From Prevotella sp. (GTDB taxonomy: Bacteria; Bacteroidota; Bacteroidia; Bacteroidales; Bacteroidaceae), in contig JAGCZA010000125.1 of the NCBI GenBank assembly GCA_017960525.1, forward strand, positions 1 through 52,931: DNA of 52,931 bases, written 5' to 3'. The notes beneath the pieces were generated by a model, which had not been told where the DNA came from, did no database searches, and saw only the letters and a list, made by a program, of their open reading frames with translations. The translations under genes were made by a program, and so were the position numbers. Each line of letters begins with the position of its first letter. Positions within the stretch are counted from its first letter, which is position 1. Below, one piece after another: positions 1-6,494 of this stretch.

Positions 1-8
1 AACGGGTA

Positions 9-56
9 GTGGCGGCTTGTCCTCACGGATAAGCCGCCACCTGAGTTGTTTTTTTT
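9..56 (+). terminator. Rho-independent terminator of a gene left of the window
   Basis: A perfect 10-bp stem (GTGGCGGCTT at 9-18 with AAGCCGCCAC at 31-40) encloses a 12-nt loop. Eight T's follow at 49-56, 8 nt after the stem. It would end a plus-strand transcript entering from outside the window. The gap between stem and T-run is longer than usual, so termination is likely but not certain. Confidence 0.5.
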
Positions 57-113
57 ATTAACTCGACGGGCTGCACTAACATCCTCACGGACTTCGCCGC
101 CCATTAACAAAAC

Positions 114-154
114 AAAAAAGGCTGCCGCACACCACTTTCACGGCTGCGGCAGCC
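114..154 (-). terminator. Rho-independent terminator of the secreted protein/small protein operon
   Basis: Read on the minus strand, a perfect 10-bp stem (GGCTGCCGCA with TGCGGCAGCC, 120-154) is followed at once by six T's (complement of 114-119). It lies 15 bp after the stop codon of the small acidic protein gene, as expected for the end of that transcript. Confidence 0.75.
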
Positions 155-169
155 AAATGAGAAATCTAA

Positions 170-352
170 TTATTCTTCATCGTCATCGTCCCAGATGCTA
201 CTCTGGCGACGGGAACCGATTTGGTTGCCATCGCTAATATTCTCTCCAGTAACAGACAGAGTCTGTGCATTGGGGTCTGAGGCTGAAAGAAGCGAAGTAT
301 TAACTTTAACCTCTAAAATATCCAAGCTTGGTACAATATATGTCTTTTTCAT
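170..352 (-). CDS. Small protein with basic start and acidic DDDDEE end (60 aa)
   Basis: This 60-residue protein starts MKKTYIVPSLDILEVKVNTS and ends WDDDDEE. It has no transmembrane segment and no cleavable signal peptide that I can recognise. The opening, a lysine pair followed by TYIVPSLDILEV, resembles short Bacteroidales proteins of unknown function that I recall being encoded beside secreted-protein genes; this is memory and not checked. The gene starts 20 bp after the stop of the 770-aa secreted protein gene on the same strand and is followed directly by a strong terminator, so the two are very probably one transcript. The single-SASD stretch in the middle and the acidic tail are the only other visible features. 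I do not know its function. A chaperone-like partner or a peptide precursor are both possible guesses. Confidence 0.7.
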   Translation of the reverse strand: MKKTYIVPSLDILEVKVNTSLLSASDPNAQTLSVTGENISDGNQIGSRRQSSIWDDDDEE

Positions 353-372
353 TTTCGTTGTCCTCCTTTTCT

Positions 373-2685
373 TTACTTAATGATTACCTTTTTACCATTC
401 ACGATGTAGAGACCTTTTGTGGGTTGAGCCACACGGCGGCCCTGCAGATCATACACCTCTTCTGTGCTCTGCGATACTTTCACAGAGGAAATGCCAGTAG
501 CTTCGTTGGCAAACGAGATTGTAAGGGCACGAGATAGAGTCGTAAATGCCGAAGCAGCAACACTCACGTATGCCTTGCCGGCAGGAACGGTAACATTACT
601 CTCGGTTGTAAGCGGCAGGAATGTCAGGGCATCACTGGCTGCAGTAGCTTTCTTCATCACGAAGATGTAGTTGCCTGCAGCGTCACTCTTCAATGTTGTG
701 GCAGCAGTAACACCTGTCAGAGCGTTTCCTGAAACAGCTGATGCACCAGTCGTAGCAACTGGGATGGTGATCTGTGCATCAGCAGTACCCTTCAACAGCA
801 GGCCAGTACCCGCCTTTACTTTCGAAGTGTTCTCAACAAATGACAAAGTGGTACCACTCAATGTTGCAGTATAAGCCTTGAAATCAGTCAGGCCACTCAG
901 GTCAAGGTCGTAAGTGCTGGTGAAAGTAGAGTAGCCATTAGCACCTAGGGTAGCAGAAACAGTAGAAGGGGAATATACTTTGATGGTTCTCAACATTGTG
1001 TCATAACGATAGAGTCCAAAAGTAACATTACCTTTCTGAACAGTATTGAATGTCCCATTTCCATAATTGTTCCAGCCATTATAAACGACATAATCGTCTG
1101 CTGTACATCCGTTCACCGTAAAATTCATATTATTAGAACCACTATTAACAGCATCGTATGGAGTCAGCAAACCGAAGCCAATGTAAACTTGTGGTACACG
1201 CTGGTAGTAGTTTGAGATGGTAATTCCTTCAAGAACAGAAGAATTATCCGGATCACCAGCTATTGCACTCGTACTTTTCAACTTGTAGTAAGTTGCGTCA
1301 GCAGGAATAGCTGCAGCACGATTCGTCCAAAGATCACGAGGAGCTCCTGTAGCACTCTCCCAAACAGTTCCGTCAAAATCCGTAGCTTTCAAAGCACCAA
1401 AGTCAATAGTGTTACTCAAAACATACTTATTTGAAACAGTAAACGTGCTTGAACTGGAAGTGTAACCATCTGCAGATGCAGTTACAGTTATGCTACCCAC
1501 TTCAGTAAATGTATAGGGATTTGAAATATCAAAAGACGCTGTTGGTGCGCCCTCCAAAGCAGAGTTATCTGAAGAAAATGACACTTTGGGGTAATAGTAG
1601 CCATCTTCAGCCTTTACCATATCAGTAATTGTGATTACTGGGGCAGCAAGAGTTAATGCACCAGCGGTAACCGTTTGAGAGGCGATTGACGAGGATGTAG
1701 TTCCATTAGTATGCAATACGTATGCATAGTATTTTCCACTTGTAGCGTAAGTTACATCCACACTTGTAGATGTTGTAGATGTGTATGCCGAACTACCGAC
1801 TGCAGGAGCCTCTGCTGCAGGAGTGGTTGTATAATAGAGTGTCCCAGCATTGTCGGGATTAGATAACGTATAGATGCGGTTAGCACCGCTAACATTCTTG
1901 AATGTAAAAGTAGGTGGTGTAACAGAAACTGTCGCTGTATAGTCGTAAATGTCGAGATTATCAAAATATAGTTTTCCAGTGCCACGACCAACAAGTGAGC
2001 AAAATCCAGTTATAGTTGGCAAACTGGAAACCGTCTTAGTTCCTGTTGCGACAGTTGAACTTTCCCGAGAAATAGTATAGCTTACTGAAGAAGAAGAAAC
2101 AACAAGTGACAAATGATACCAATTTTCATCAAGTGTTACTGTAACACCTGTCGAATTAGAAAGATCGTTGATATACCATAATTGACTTTTACCAGAGGCT
2201 TTACCCTGTTGATATTCTTCATCTGTTCCTAGATCAATAGTAGGCTGTGATAAAGAGAAGATGTAATCCGAGCCTGAATAAGAATTTGTAGATATCAAGT
2301 TGGGGCCTGAAGTTGGAACAAGAAACTGAGACTGACTTCTATTCTCAACATTTCCTGAAACAAGTGCAAAGTCAAACTCAATATTATATCCTTTTTGAGT
2401 CATTGTTGCATCTAAATAGGCATCTGGCGAATAATTAAAAGTTACTGATTTATATGCGCCTCTATTTCCACTTTGTCCGTTGGAGCACTGAGCATATTTT
2501 CCATAAGCTTCATCTCCAGTCATTAATACAGCTGCACAATTGTTATTGCCTATCCAGTCTGTGGCATCTGCATTTTCATAATTCTGGGCGTTCAAAATGC
2601 GTTTAGTGCCATCTGCCCACGTGCTCATCCCTACGCACAGTCCTGCTGCTACGAGGAGAGATTTCATTAGTAGTTTTGTTTTCAT
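373..2685 (-). CDS. Secreted multi-domain protein with DLQGR-type C-terminal tail (770 aa)
   Basis: The protein has an N-terminal signal peptide (about residues 1-24, MKTKLLMKSLLVAAGLCVGM then STWA). Residues 30-270 look like a concanavalin/laminin-G-like beta-sandwich (alternating strands, phrases such as YNIEFDFALVSGN and GKLYFDNLDIYDY). Thr/Ser-rich Ig- or FN3-like segments follow (about 275-420) and then further beta-rich sequence. The end is the compact tail VYDLQGRRV...GLYIVNGKKVIIK, which resembles the type IX secretion (TIGR04183-like) sorting tail in form: a DLQGR turn, a GLYIV strand and terminal lysines. No catalytic motif is visible, so a binding or adhesion role is the best guess. 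It is expressed from its own promoter with a leader of about 195 nt, and a small acidic protein gene follows in the same transcript. The ATG at 2685 is preceded by an A/T-rich AACTAACAAAA stretch, typical of leaders here, with no strong ribosome site. Confidence 0.8.
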   Translation of the reverse strand: MKTKLLMKSLLVAAGLCVGMSTWADGTKRILNAQNYENADATDWIGNNNCAAVLMTGDEAYGKYAQCSNGQSGNRGAYKSVTFNYSPDAYLDATMTQKGYNIEFDFALVSGNVENRSQSQFLVPTSGPNLISTNSYSGSDYIFSLSQPTIDLGTDEEYQQGKASGKSQLWYINDLSNSTGVTVTLDENWYHLSLVVSSSSVSYTISRESSTVATGTKTVSSLPTITGFCSLVGRGTGKLYFDNLDIYDYTATVSVTPPTFTFKNVSGANRIYTLSNPDNAGTLYYTTTPAAEAPAVGSSAYTSTTSTSVDVTYATSGKYYAYVLHTNGTTSSSIASQTVTAGALTLAAPVITITDMVKAEDGYYYPKVSFSSDNSALEGAPTASFDISNPYTFTEVGSITVTASADGYTSSSSTFTVSNKYVLSNTIDFGALKATDFDGTVWESATGAPRDLWTNRAAAIPADATYYKLKSTSAIAGDPDNSSVLEGITISNYYQRVPQVYIGFGLLTPYDAVNSGSNNMNFTVNGCTADDYVVYNGWNNYGNGTFNTVQKGNVTFGLYRYDTMLRTIKVYSPSTVSATLGANGYSTFTSTYDLDLSGLTDFKAYTATLSGTTLSFVENTSKVKAGTGLLLKGTADAQITIPVATTGASAVSGNALTGVTAATTLKSDAAGNYIFVMKKATAASDALTFLPLTTESNVTVPAGKAYVSVAASAFTTLSRALTISFANEATGISSVKVSQSTEEVYDLQGRRVAQPTKGLYIVNGKKVIIK

Positions 2686-2880
2686 TTTTGTTAGTTAATT
2701 AATAAAAATAAGTTAATAAATAAGTGAGTTGTTCTCTTTCTTCCTTGGGAATCGTGGGTACACAAAAAAGCGACCTAAAGGTCTTGTTTTACCAACGATG
2801 TAGTTGCGGTCAGCCCTTGTTTCCTCCCTTTCGGATGCCGCCGTCACCACGGCAGCGGGAGTTGGCGCAGGTCAAATCGC
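2686..2880 (-). promoter_or_regulatory. Long 5' leader with an attenuator-like hairpin
   Basis: This gene-free stretch is the predicted leader of the 770-aa secreted protein gene. Read on the minus strand it contains GACC-TTTA-GGTC (complement of 2771-2782) followed by GC and six T's, which has the outline of a weak intrinsic terminator about 90 nt before the start codon. The 5' half is GC-rich with runs such as GGTGACGGCGGC, the 3' half is A/T-rich. I recognise no known riboswitch. Regulation by attenuation is an inference. Confidence 0.3.
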
Positions 2881-2884
2881 GGTG

Positions 2885-2914
2885 CAAAGGTAGACATAAA
2901 AAGTGAAACTGCAA
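2885..2914 (-). promoter_or_regulatory. Bacteroidetes-type promoter for the 770-aa secreted protein gene
   Basis: On the minus strand TTG (complement of 2912-2914) is followed after 19 nt by TACCTTTG (complement of 2885-2892). This fits the -33/-7 form TTG-N19-21-TAnnTTTG. The predicted start of transcription is near 2879, giving a leader of about 195 nt. Confidence 0.7.
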
Positions 2915-3021
2915 AACAATTTTGCATTTTTTATTTCCTTTTGTCTATTCGTATTCGTGCTTGTCTCTGACCCTTTCGGTCGGGGATACTTTCGCTCGAA
3001 AGTAAAAAAATCTCGATTTAT

Positions 3022-3052
3022 TTGGTGTTTAGCTCAATTATTCGTACCTTTG
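3022..3052 (+). promoter_or_regulatory. Bacteroidetes-type promoter of a candidate small RNA
   Basis: TTG at 3022-3024, 20 nt spacer, TACCTTTG at 3045-3052. No plausible coding gene begins downstream on the plus strand; instead a terminator hairpin follows 104 bp later. Confidence 0.7.
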
Positions 3053-3058
3053 CAACGT

Positions 3059-3201
3059 GAAAGGTGGAACCAAGTAGAGCCACGATGTGCGGAACGGTGG
3101 CATCTGCGTGATGATGAGCAATTCGACCTTGCCGCTTGGTTTCATTCACATTATAACTGACCGCTTGACTCTCCAGAGAGTTGGCGGTCAGTCTATATTT
3201 T
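3059..3201 (+). ncRNA. Candidate structured small RNA, about 143 nt
   Basis: The interval lies between a consensus promoter (3022-3052) and a strong terminator (3156-3201) and holds no convincing ORF. It can fold: GGAACCAAG (3066-3074) pairs with CTTGGTTTC (3135-3143, one G-U pair) as a closing stem. Inside it GCCAC (3079-3083) pairs with GTGGC (3097-3101). The 3' end is the terminator hairpin. I do not recognise it as 6S RNA, tmRNA, RNase P RNA or SRP RNA. Its 3' end meets the 3' end of the split ORF on the other strand (stop codon at 3193-3195), so it is at most about 9 nt antisense to it. Transcription and function are inferred. Confidence 0.5.
3156..3201 (+). terminator. Terminator hairpin at the end of the candidate small RNA
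   Basis: ACTGACCGC (3156-3164) pairs with GCGGTCAGT (3184-3192). An inner stem ACTCTC/GAGAGT (3168-3173, 3176-3181) extends it. CTATATTTT follows on the plus strand. On the minus strand the hairpin begins right after the stop codon of the split ORF and could also end that transcript, though without a T-run. Confidence 0.7.
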
Positions 3202-3719
3202 GATGTATCGCATACCGTTGAACTCTTTTTTGTCAGTCCGTCGAGTTGCGGTGATGAAGTTCACCCGTTTTACAATGTCGCGATTGATTTTGGTCGTTGG
3301 CCCAGCTTGCTCACGGTCGGGAAAGCCCAAGCACGCTTTGTTGTCCTCTCGCCTAATCGCAACCTTCATCTTGTAGTTCGGATGAACGATGAACTTAGAG
3401 CGTCCATCGGTATAAATAAAACATTCGCCATCGTAATACAAATCCATCTGGAATCTGCTTTGTGGAAAACGAATTAGTTCGTCAGGTGATACGACGAGGT
3501 CTTTTGCTTTCTTTGATGCCCGCATACGATGCTGCAACTGCTTGGCACTCATATACAGGCGGTCGCTACCTAACGAACACCATTGGCCTGGGCAAACTGC
3601 ATCATCCGTTCCTCCACCTCACCTATGTCAAAAGGCAGGATGGATGAGTAGCCCTTCTGCTGAATGTCTGCAAGGACTGTCTCAATGAGAGTCTCTACTG
3701 ATTGCGTTTCTACGTCCAT
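3193..3719 (-). pseudogene. ORF split by one base: possible disrupted toxin-like gene (about 49 + 119 aa)
   Basis: The 5' piece (3719 to 3570, 49 aa, MDVETQSVETLIETVLADIQ...) starts with an ATG that overlaps the stop of the upstream isomerase gene as TAATG. It ends at GTT CGT TAG. The 3' piece (3552 to 3193, 119 aa) is in the -1 frame. Reading CGT and then TTA GGT joins the two as ...QANGVR-LGSDRLYMSAKQ..., with no other stop and natural composition across the joint. The joined protein would be about 177 aa. The 3' piece has an HRMRASKKAKD segment, then PDELIRFPQ, DLYYDGECFIY and a late FITATR. That order faintly resembles BECR-type RNase domains found in phage and toxin proteins; this is a weak guess. 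Options are a true single-base deletion (pseudogene), a programmed -1 shift, a sequencing error, or two separate small genes. Confidence 0.5.
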
Positions 3720-4918
3720 TATTTGTGCCCAACGACTTCTTCCAGCAACGGCTGGTGGTGGCCGGGGATGATGATGTGGTGGTTGCCGATGGGGTTGGTC
3801 AGGAAGTAGGAGGCTTGTGCCTTGTCGGAAAGCTGGATGACTTGCTGGGTGCGGCAGAGGCCCGGTTTGGCTTGGTTTCTGACTAGCGTGCCCTCGGCTA
3901 TGAAGTGGCGGGAGAGGTCGCCGGAGACCTTGAAGAGCGTCACGGGGCCTTCCTTCATATAGCCCCTGATGCCCACGCCGATGCCCGACTCGAAGTGAGT
4001 GTCCAGCTCATAACGCTCCACCATGTTCAGCGGAATGGTGCAGTGGGCAAAGAGCATTTCGCCGGTTTCCGGATTGACAGTCGAGGGGTTGGCCTGGAAT
4101 CCGGTCAGCCCGGTTGTCGAGAGGGCGATTTTCATCGACAGCAAGGCCGGCACATCGCCCTCACAACCGGCCACGCACCCCTCGGCGTTGAGGCGTGCCA
4201 GGGCCAGGCATCCCGTGTTCTTGACGGCGGAAAGCAAGTCGAAGCAGCGCAGGGTGAAGCCTTGCAGCCGATGGCGGGCGACGAGCGTCTTCAACGCCCT
4301 GTAGATGCGGTCGGCCCCGGGCAAGGCATCGCTGACGGCATCTGGCGCAGAGGGTTCCGCCGTCGGCTCCAGGGGCGTGGCGGCGATGGTGTCGAGCAGT
4401 TCGTCCATCGGAATATCCACCAGTTCTATGCCCAGCCGGCTTTTCACCGCATTGTAGTCGGCACCGCTGGAAATGAGCCAGTCTGACGGCTCGCCGATGA
4501 TGCCCAGCCGGCAGCCTTCCATCTGACGTCTGGCCTCTTCCGCCTTTGCCAACAGCTGGATGCGGTTGGCGATGTAGGCAGGACTGCCGTGAAGAATCTC
4601 GCCGCCGATGTAGCGCTGGCGCAGATAGGAAAGGATTTCCATCGAGGCGGCCAGCGAATTGCTCTTGCCGGAAGTCAGCAAGTAGAAGGGGCGGGCGGAC
4701 TTTCCGAGCAGAGAGGGGAGCAGACGCTTGAAGATGCCCTCCGTGCCGCCCGTGCGCACATAAATCAGGTTGAGCGGATGACTGCCATAGTCGGAGTAGT
4801 CGCTGCCCTTGAAGAGGTAACCGACTCCCAGACTGCCCAGGAACGCTTTGGTTTCGGTGTCGACAACTGCCTCGTTGTGCAGTTCCGACGTCAGGGTGTA
4901 GATTGCAATATTTGTCAT
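3719..4918 (-). CDS. L-fucose isomerase-like sugar isomerase family protein (399 aa)
   Basis: This cytoplasmic protein has the layout of the fucose/arabinose isomerase superfamily but is shorter than FucI (about 590 aa). It has an N-terminal Rossmann-like part (YVRTGGTEG, LLTSGKSNSLAASMEILSYL near residues 55-95). A middle glutamate segment, GCVAGCEGDVPALLSM, and a C-terminal region with PSTVNPETGEMLFAHCT and VSGDLSRHFIAEG match positions that hold metal and substrate ligands in the family. It probably isomerises an aldose to a ketose, but the substrate cannot be read from sequence. Some family members act on other sugars, such as sulfoquinovose. A -7 element (4927-4934) lies only a few bases before the ATG, so the mRNA may be nearly leaderless. 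Its stop codon overlaps the start of the split ORF (TAATG). Window context with fucosidase and rhamnogalacturonan lyases suits a deoxysugar, by inference. Confidence 0.75.
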   Translation of the reverse strand: MTNIAIYTLTSELHNEAVVDTETKAFLGSLGVGYLFKGSDYSDYGSHPLNLIYVRTGGTEGIFKRLLPSLLGKSARPFYLLTSGKSNSLAASMEILSYLRQRYIGGEILHGSPAYIANRIQLLAKAEEARRQMEGCRLGIIGEPSDWLISSGADYNAVKSRLGIELVDIPMDELLDTIAATPLEPTAEPSAPDAVSDALPGADRIYRALKTLVARHRLQGFTLRCFDLLSAVKNTGCLALARLNAEGCVAGCEGDVPALLSMKIALSTTGLTGFQANPSTVNPETGEMLFAHCTIPLNMVERYELDTHFESGIGVGIRGYMKEGPVTLFKVSGDLSRHFIAEGTLVRNQAKPGLCRTQQVIQLSDKAQASYFLTNPIGNHHIIIPGHHQPLLEEVVGHK

Positions 4919-4926
4919 AGTGGCTG

Positions 4927-4934
4927 CAAATGTA
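4927..4934 (-). promoter_or_regulatory. -7 element close to the isomerase start codon
   Basis: TACATTTG on the minus strand matches TAnnTTTG. No TTG lies at the correct -33 distance. Transcription would start near 4921, only about 3 nt before the ATG at 4918. Confidence 0.4.
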
Positions 4935-4997
4935 GCAATTTAATTGCAAATTCCGTTCATTCCCGGGGCATTTTTAATTGTATTTAGGGCTTCGGTG

Positions 4998-5085
4998 GAG
5001 TTAGAAGGTATATAACTCAGAGTTAGAAGGCATGTAACTCAGAGTTAGAAGGTATGTAACTCAGAGTTAGAAGGTATATAACTCC
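4998..5085. repeat. Tandem array of four 22-bp palindromic units (motif A)
   Basis: Four adjoining 22-bp units begin at 4998, 5020, 5042 and 5064. Their consensus is GAGTTAGAAGGTATATAACT followed by CA. Each unit is an imperfect palindrome: GAGTTA, 9 nt, TAACTC. The units differ only at one or two central positions (TATATA, CATGTA or TATGTA) and at the last base. The array lies between the divergent isomerase gene and the DUF3990 cassette. The same core, TTAGAAGGTATATAACT, recurs three times at 46765-46827. Confidence 0.9.
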
Positions 5086-5087
5086 AA

Positions 5088-5109
5088 GTTTGGACGAACC
5101 AAATTTTCA
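5088..5109. repeat. Single copy of motif B (GTTTGGACGAACCAAA) with conserved 3' flank
   Basis: GTTTGGACGAACCAAA (5088-5103) is the reverse complement of the unit repeated four times at 27721-27808. It is followed by TTTTCA, as is the end of that distant array. It starts 2 bp after the motif A array, so two unrelated palindromic motifs meet here. Confidence 0.8.
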
Positions 5110-5160
5110 TTCTATTTTACGAAAAGTTGGGAAATCAGCTAAAGAAAAGGGAAGAAAAAT

Positions 5161-5191
5161 TTGGACGGTACGGAAAAAATGCCTACTTTTG
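5161..5191 (+). promoter_or_regulatory. Bacteroidetes-type promoter of the DUF3990 cassette
   Basis: TTG at 5161-5163, 20 nt spacer, TACTTTTG at 5184-5191. Transcription would start near 5198, about 23 nt before the first ATG. The rest of the gene-free stretch 4919-5220 is the motif A/B repeat block and A/T-rich sequence. Confidence 0.7.
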
Positions 5192-5220
5192 CATCGAGAC
5201 AATAAAAATGACAAGGTAGT

Positions 5221-5490
5221 ATGTGTAAGTTGGAAGATATATTGAAAACGGAACAAAAGGCGTTTCCGGCAGCACCTAAAAGGAGTCGCCGAGGATTAAG
5301 CTATGGCCATATAGAGTATAATACTGACTTGCTCTTTTTGTTTTCCAAGAAGATAGGGAAACCTTTGGACCAGGCCCTTGAATTGGTTCGTAGCGGCAAG
5401 GGGAAGACAGTTGTTGATAGTGCTTACCGCCGCAGGAGAGTAAAGACGCAACGAGAGATTGTAAAAGAACTGTGCGAAGCCACTGCCTAA
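5221..5490 (+). CDS. Unknown 89-aa protein, first gene of the DUF3990 cassette
   Basis: This small protein is basic at both ends (PKRSRRGLSYGH; YRRRRVKTQREIVKE) with a helical middle (EYNTDLLFLFSKKIGKPLDQALELVRSGKGKTVV). I do not recognise a named family with certainty. The central helices recall DUF3791-type proteins, which I remember being encoded next to DUF3990 proteins, but this is weak. It ends 3 bp before the DUF3990 start and shares a promoter with it, so an antitoxin, immunity or partner role is plausible by position only. The ATG at 5221 follows a promoter-proximal leader of about 23 nt with AAGGTAGT before it. Confidence 0.65.
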   Translation: MCKLEDILKTEQKAFPAAPKRSRRGLSYGHIEYNTDLLFLFSKKIGKPLDQALELVRSGKGKTVVDSAYRRRRVKTQREIVKELCEATA

Positions 5491-5493
5491 GAA

Positions 5494-5967
5494 ATGAGAC
5501 TCTATCACGGCACGGATATAAAGATAAACAGGCCTGATCTGTCATTCTCGAAGGCTCACAAGGACTTCGGACGGGGTTTCTACTTATCTCAGAACTCTCG
5601 TATGGCGAAAGACTGGGCCAAGTTGCATGACAGGAATAATGCGCATGTTAATACATACGATGTGTCCTTGGAGAAAATAGACTCTTGTACTCTTCGCATT
5701 AAACGTTTTGCATCGGCTACGGCTGAATGGGTGGAGTTTGTTTATAGCAACAGGCAGCTAAAGGACTATTCCCACACGTATGACATAGTGATCGGCCCAA
5801 TAGCGGACAACGGTCTCAATGAGATCTTCAACAACATAAGGCAGAAACGACTTTCCTATACCAATGCGGCAAAGGAATTACAGCTTCAGGGCTACAAAAA
5901 GCCTATTCAATATTGTTTCAACACCCCTGAAGCAATCAGCTTATTAAAATTTGAGAGGTATGAATAG
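5494..5967 (+). CDS. DUF3990 protein, ADP-ribosyltransferase-like (157 aa)
   Basis: The start MRLYHGTDIKINRPDL and the segment DFGRGFYLSQNSRMAKDWAK are the two hallmark blocks of DUF3990. They match the H and Y positions of HYE-type ADP-ribosyltransferases: YHGT supplies the histidine and GFYLS the tyrosine. Further on, TAEWVEFVYSNR and the segment DIVIGPIADN are typical of the family. A possible third catalytic glutamate is in TAEWVEFV or the following segment; I cannot fix it. DUF3990 is placed in the ADP-ribosyltransferase fold group, so transfer of ADP-ribose to a protein, RNA or DNA target is a reasonable inference, not a demonstrated activity. It is the middle gene of a three-gene cassette: 3 bp after the first gene, and overlapping the third by 8 bp. 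This layout suits a toxin with one or two antitoxin-like partners. Confidence 0.75.
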   Translation: MRLYHGTDIKINRPDLSFSKAHKDFGRGFYLSQNSRMAKDWAKLHDRNNAHVNTYDVSLEKIDSCTLRIKRFASATAEWVEFVYSNRQLKDYSHTYDIVIGPIADNGLNEIFNNIRQKRLSYTNAAKELQLQGYKKPIQYCFNTPEAISLLKFERYE

Positions 5968-6244
5968 CAAGCGAGAAACATTATTGAAGATCCAACTCAA
6001 TTCTATGCTGGACTATCTGGTCAATGAGTTGAAATACCCCTATTATGACTCAATGGGGATGGTGCTTTCTTCCGCAACTTTCCGTCGTCTTACAGAGAAC
6101 GACCTGTACCTGAATCAGGGAACGCTTTATGTCCTTGATGACTTGAAACAAGAGTTTGCAAATGCTCAGTCATTGCACGAATCACACGGGGCGGCAATTG
6201 ATTTAAATCAACGAATGGTCAGTAATGGGCAAAAATACACTTAA
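5960..6244 (+). CDS. DUF3791-like small protein, third gene of the DUF3990 cassette (94 aa)
   Basis: I start the gene at ATG 5960, preceded by GAGAGGT, rather than at the in-frame TTG 5951; it then overlaps the end of the DUF3990 gene by 8 bp. The protein is a helical unit (LLKIQLNSMLDYLVNELKYP, then a SATFRRLTENDLYLNQG turn) ending with LYVLDDLKQEF. The layout, an N-terminal helix for membrane-free protein contact followed by a short VLDDL segment, resembles DUF3791, a family often found beside DUF3990. The match is from memory and moderate. No DNA-binding motif is obvious. Its role as antitoxin or partner of the ADP-ribosyltransferase-like protein is inferred from overlap and order. Confidence 0.6.
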   Translation: MNSKRETLLKIQLNSMLDYLVNELKYPYYDSMGMVLSSATFRRLTENDLYLNQGTLYVLDDLKQEFANAQSLHESHGAAIDLNQRMVSNGQKYT

Positions 6245-6248
6245 AAGT

Positions 6249-6279
6249 TTGCGTGGGAACGAAAATGTGCGTAATTTTG
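6249..6279 (+). promoter_or_regulatory. Bacteroidetes-type promoter just after the DUF3990 cassette
   Basis: TTG at 6249-6251, 20 nt spacer, TAATTTTG at 6272-6279. It starts 5 bp after the stop of the last cassette gene and points to a terminator 43 bp further on. The bases after the -7 box, CAACGTG, are the same as after the promoter at 3045-3052. Confidence 0.55.
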
Positions 6280-6285
6280 CAACGT

Positions 6286-6346
6286 GTTTTTCATAGTATT
6301 AGATTTAAGGTTAACAAGGTTGGGTCACGGCGGTGACCCTTTTCTA
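6286..6346 (+). ncRNA. Possible very short transcript (about 60 nt) between promoter and terminator
   Basis: The interval from the predicted start (about 6286) to the T-run after the hairpin at 6322-6339 holds no ORF. It could be a small RNA, or the hairpin may simply end the DUF3990 cassette while the promoter is fortuitous. No other pairing than the terminator stem is evident. Confidence 0.3.
6322..6346 (+). terminator. Rho-independent terminator after the DUF3990 cassette
   Basis: GGGTCAC (6322-6328) pairs with GTGACCC (6333-6339) around a GGCG loop. TTTTCTATT follows. Confidence 0.75.
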
Positions 6347-6402
6347 TTATATGGTTTACACTTTTTAACCCATTAGCCTTTCCTATTTCAAACTTTTTTT
6401 CG

Positions 6403-6410
6403 TACATTTG
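6403..6410 (+). promoter_or_regulatory. -7 element upstream of aqpZ
   Basis: TACATTTG matches TAnnTTTG. The -33 position has TTT rather than TTG. The predicted leader to the ATG at 6495 is about 78 nt and A/T-rich. Confidence 0.45.
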
Positions 6411-6494
6411 CACCGATAATACGAAAAAACTGATACAGAATAAAGGAACATAATTAGTTTACTTATTATTTACCATTAAAAACTCAGATTAATT

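Noticed and set aside
4998-5085. Possible CRISPR array
   Set aside because: Units adjoin without spacers, there are no cas genes, and each unit is itself palindromic.
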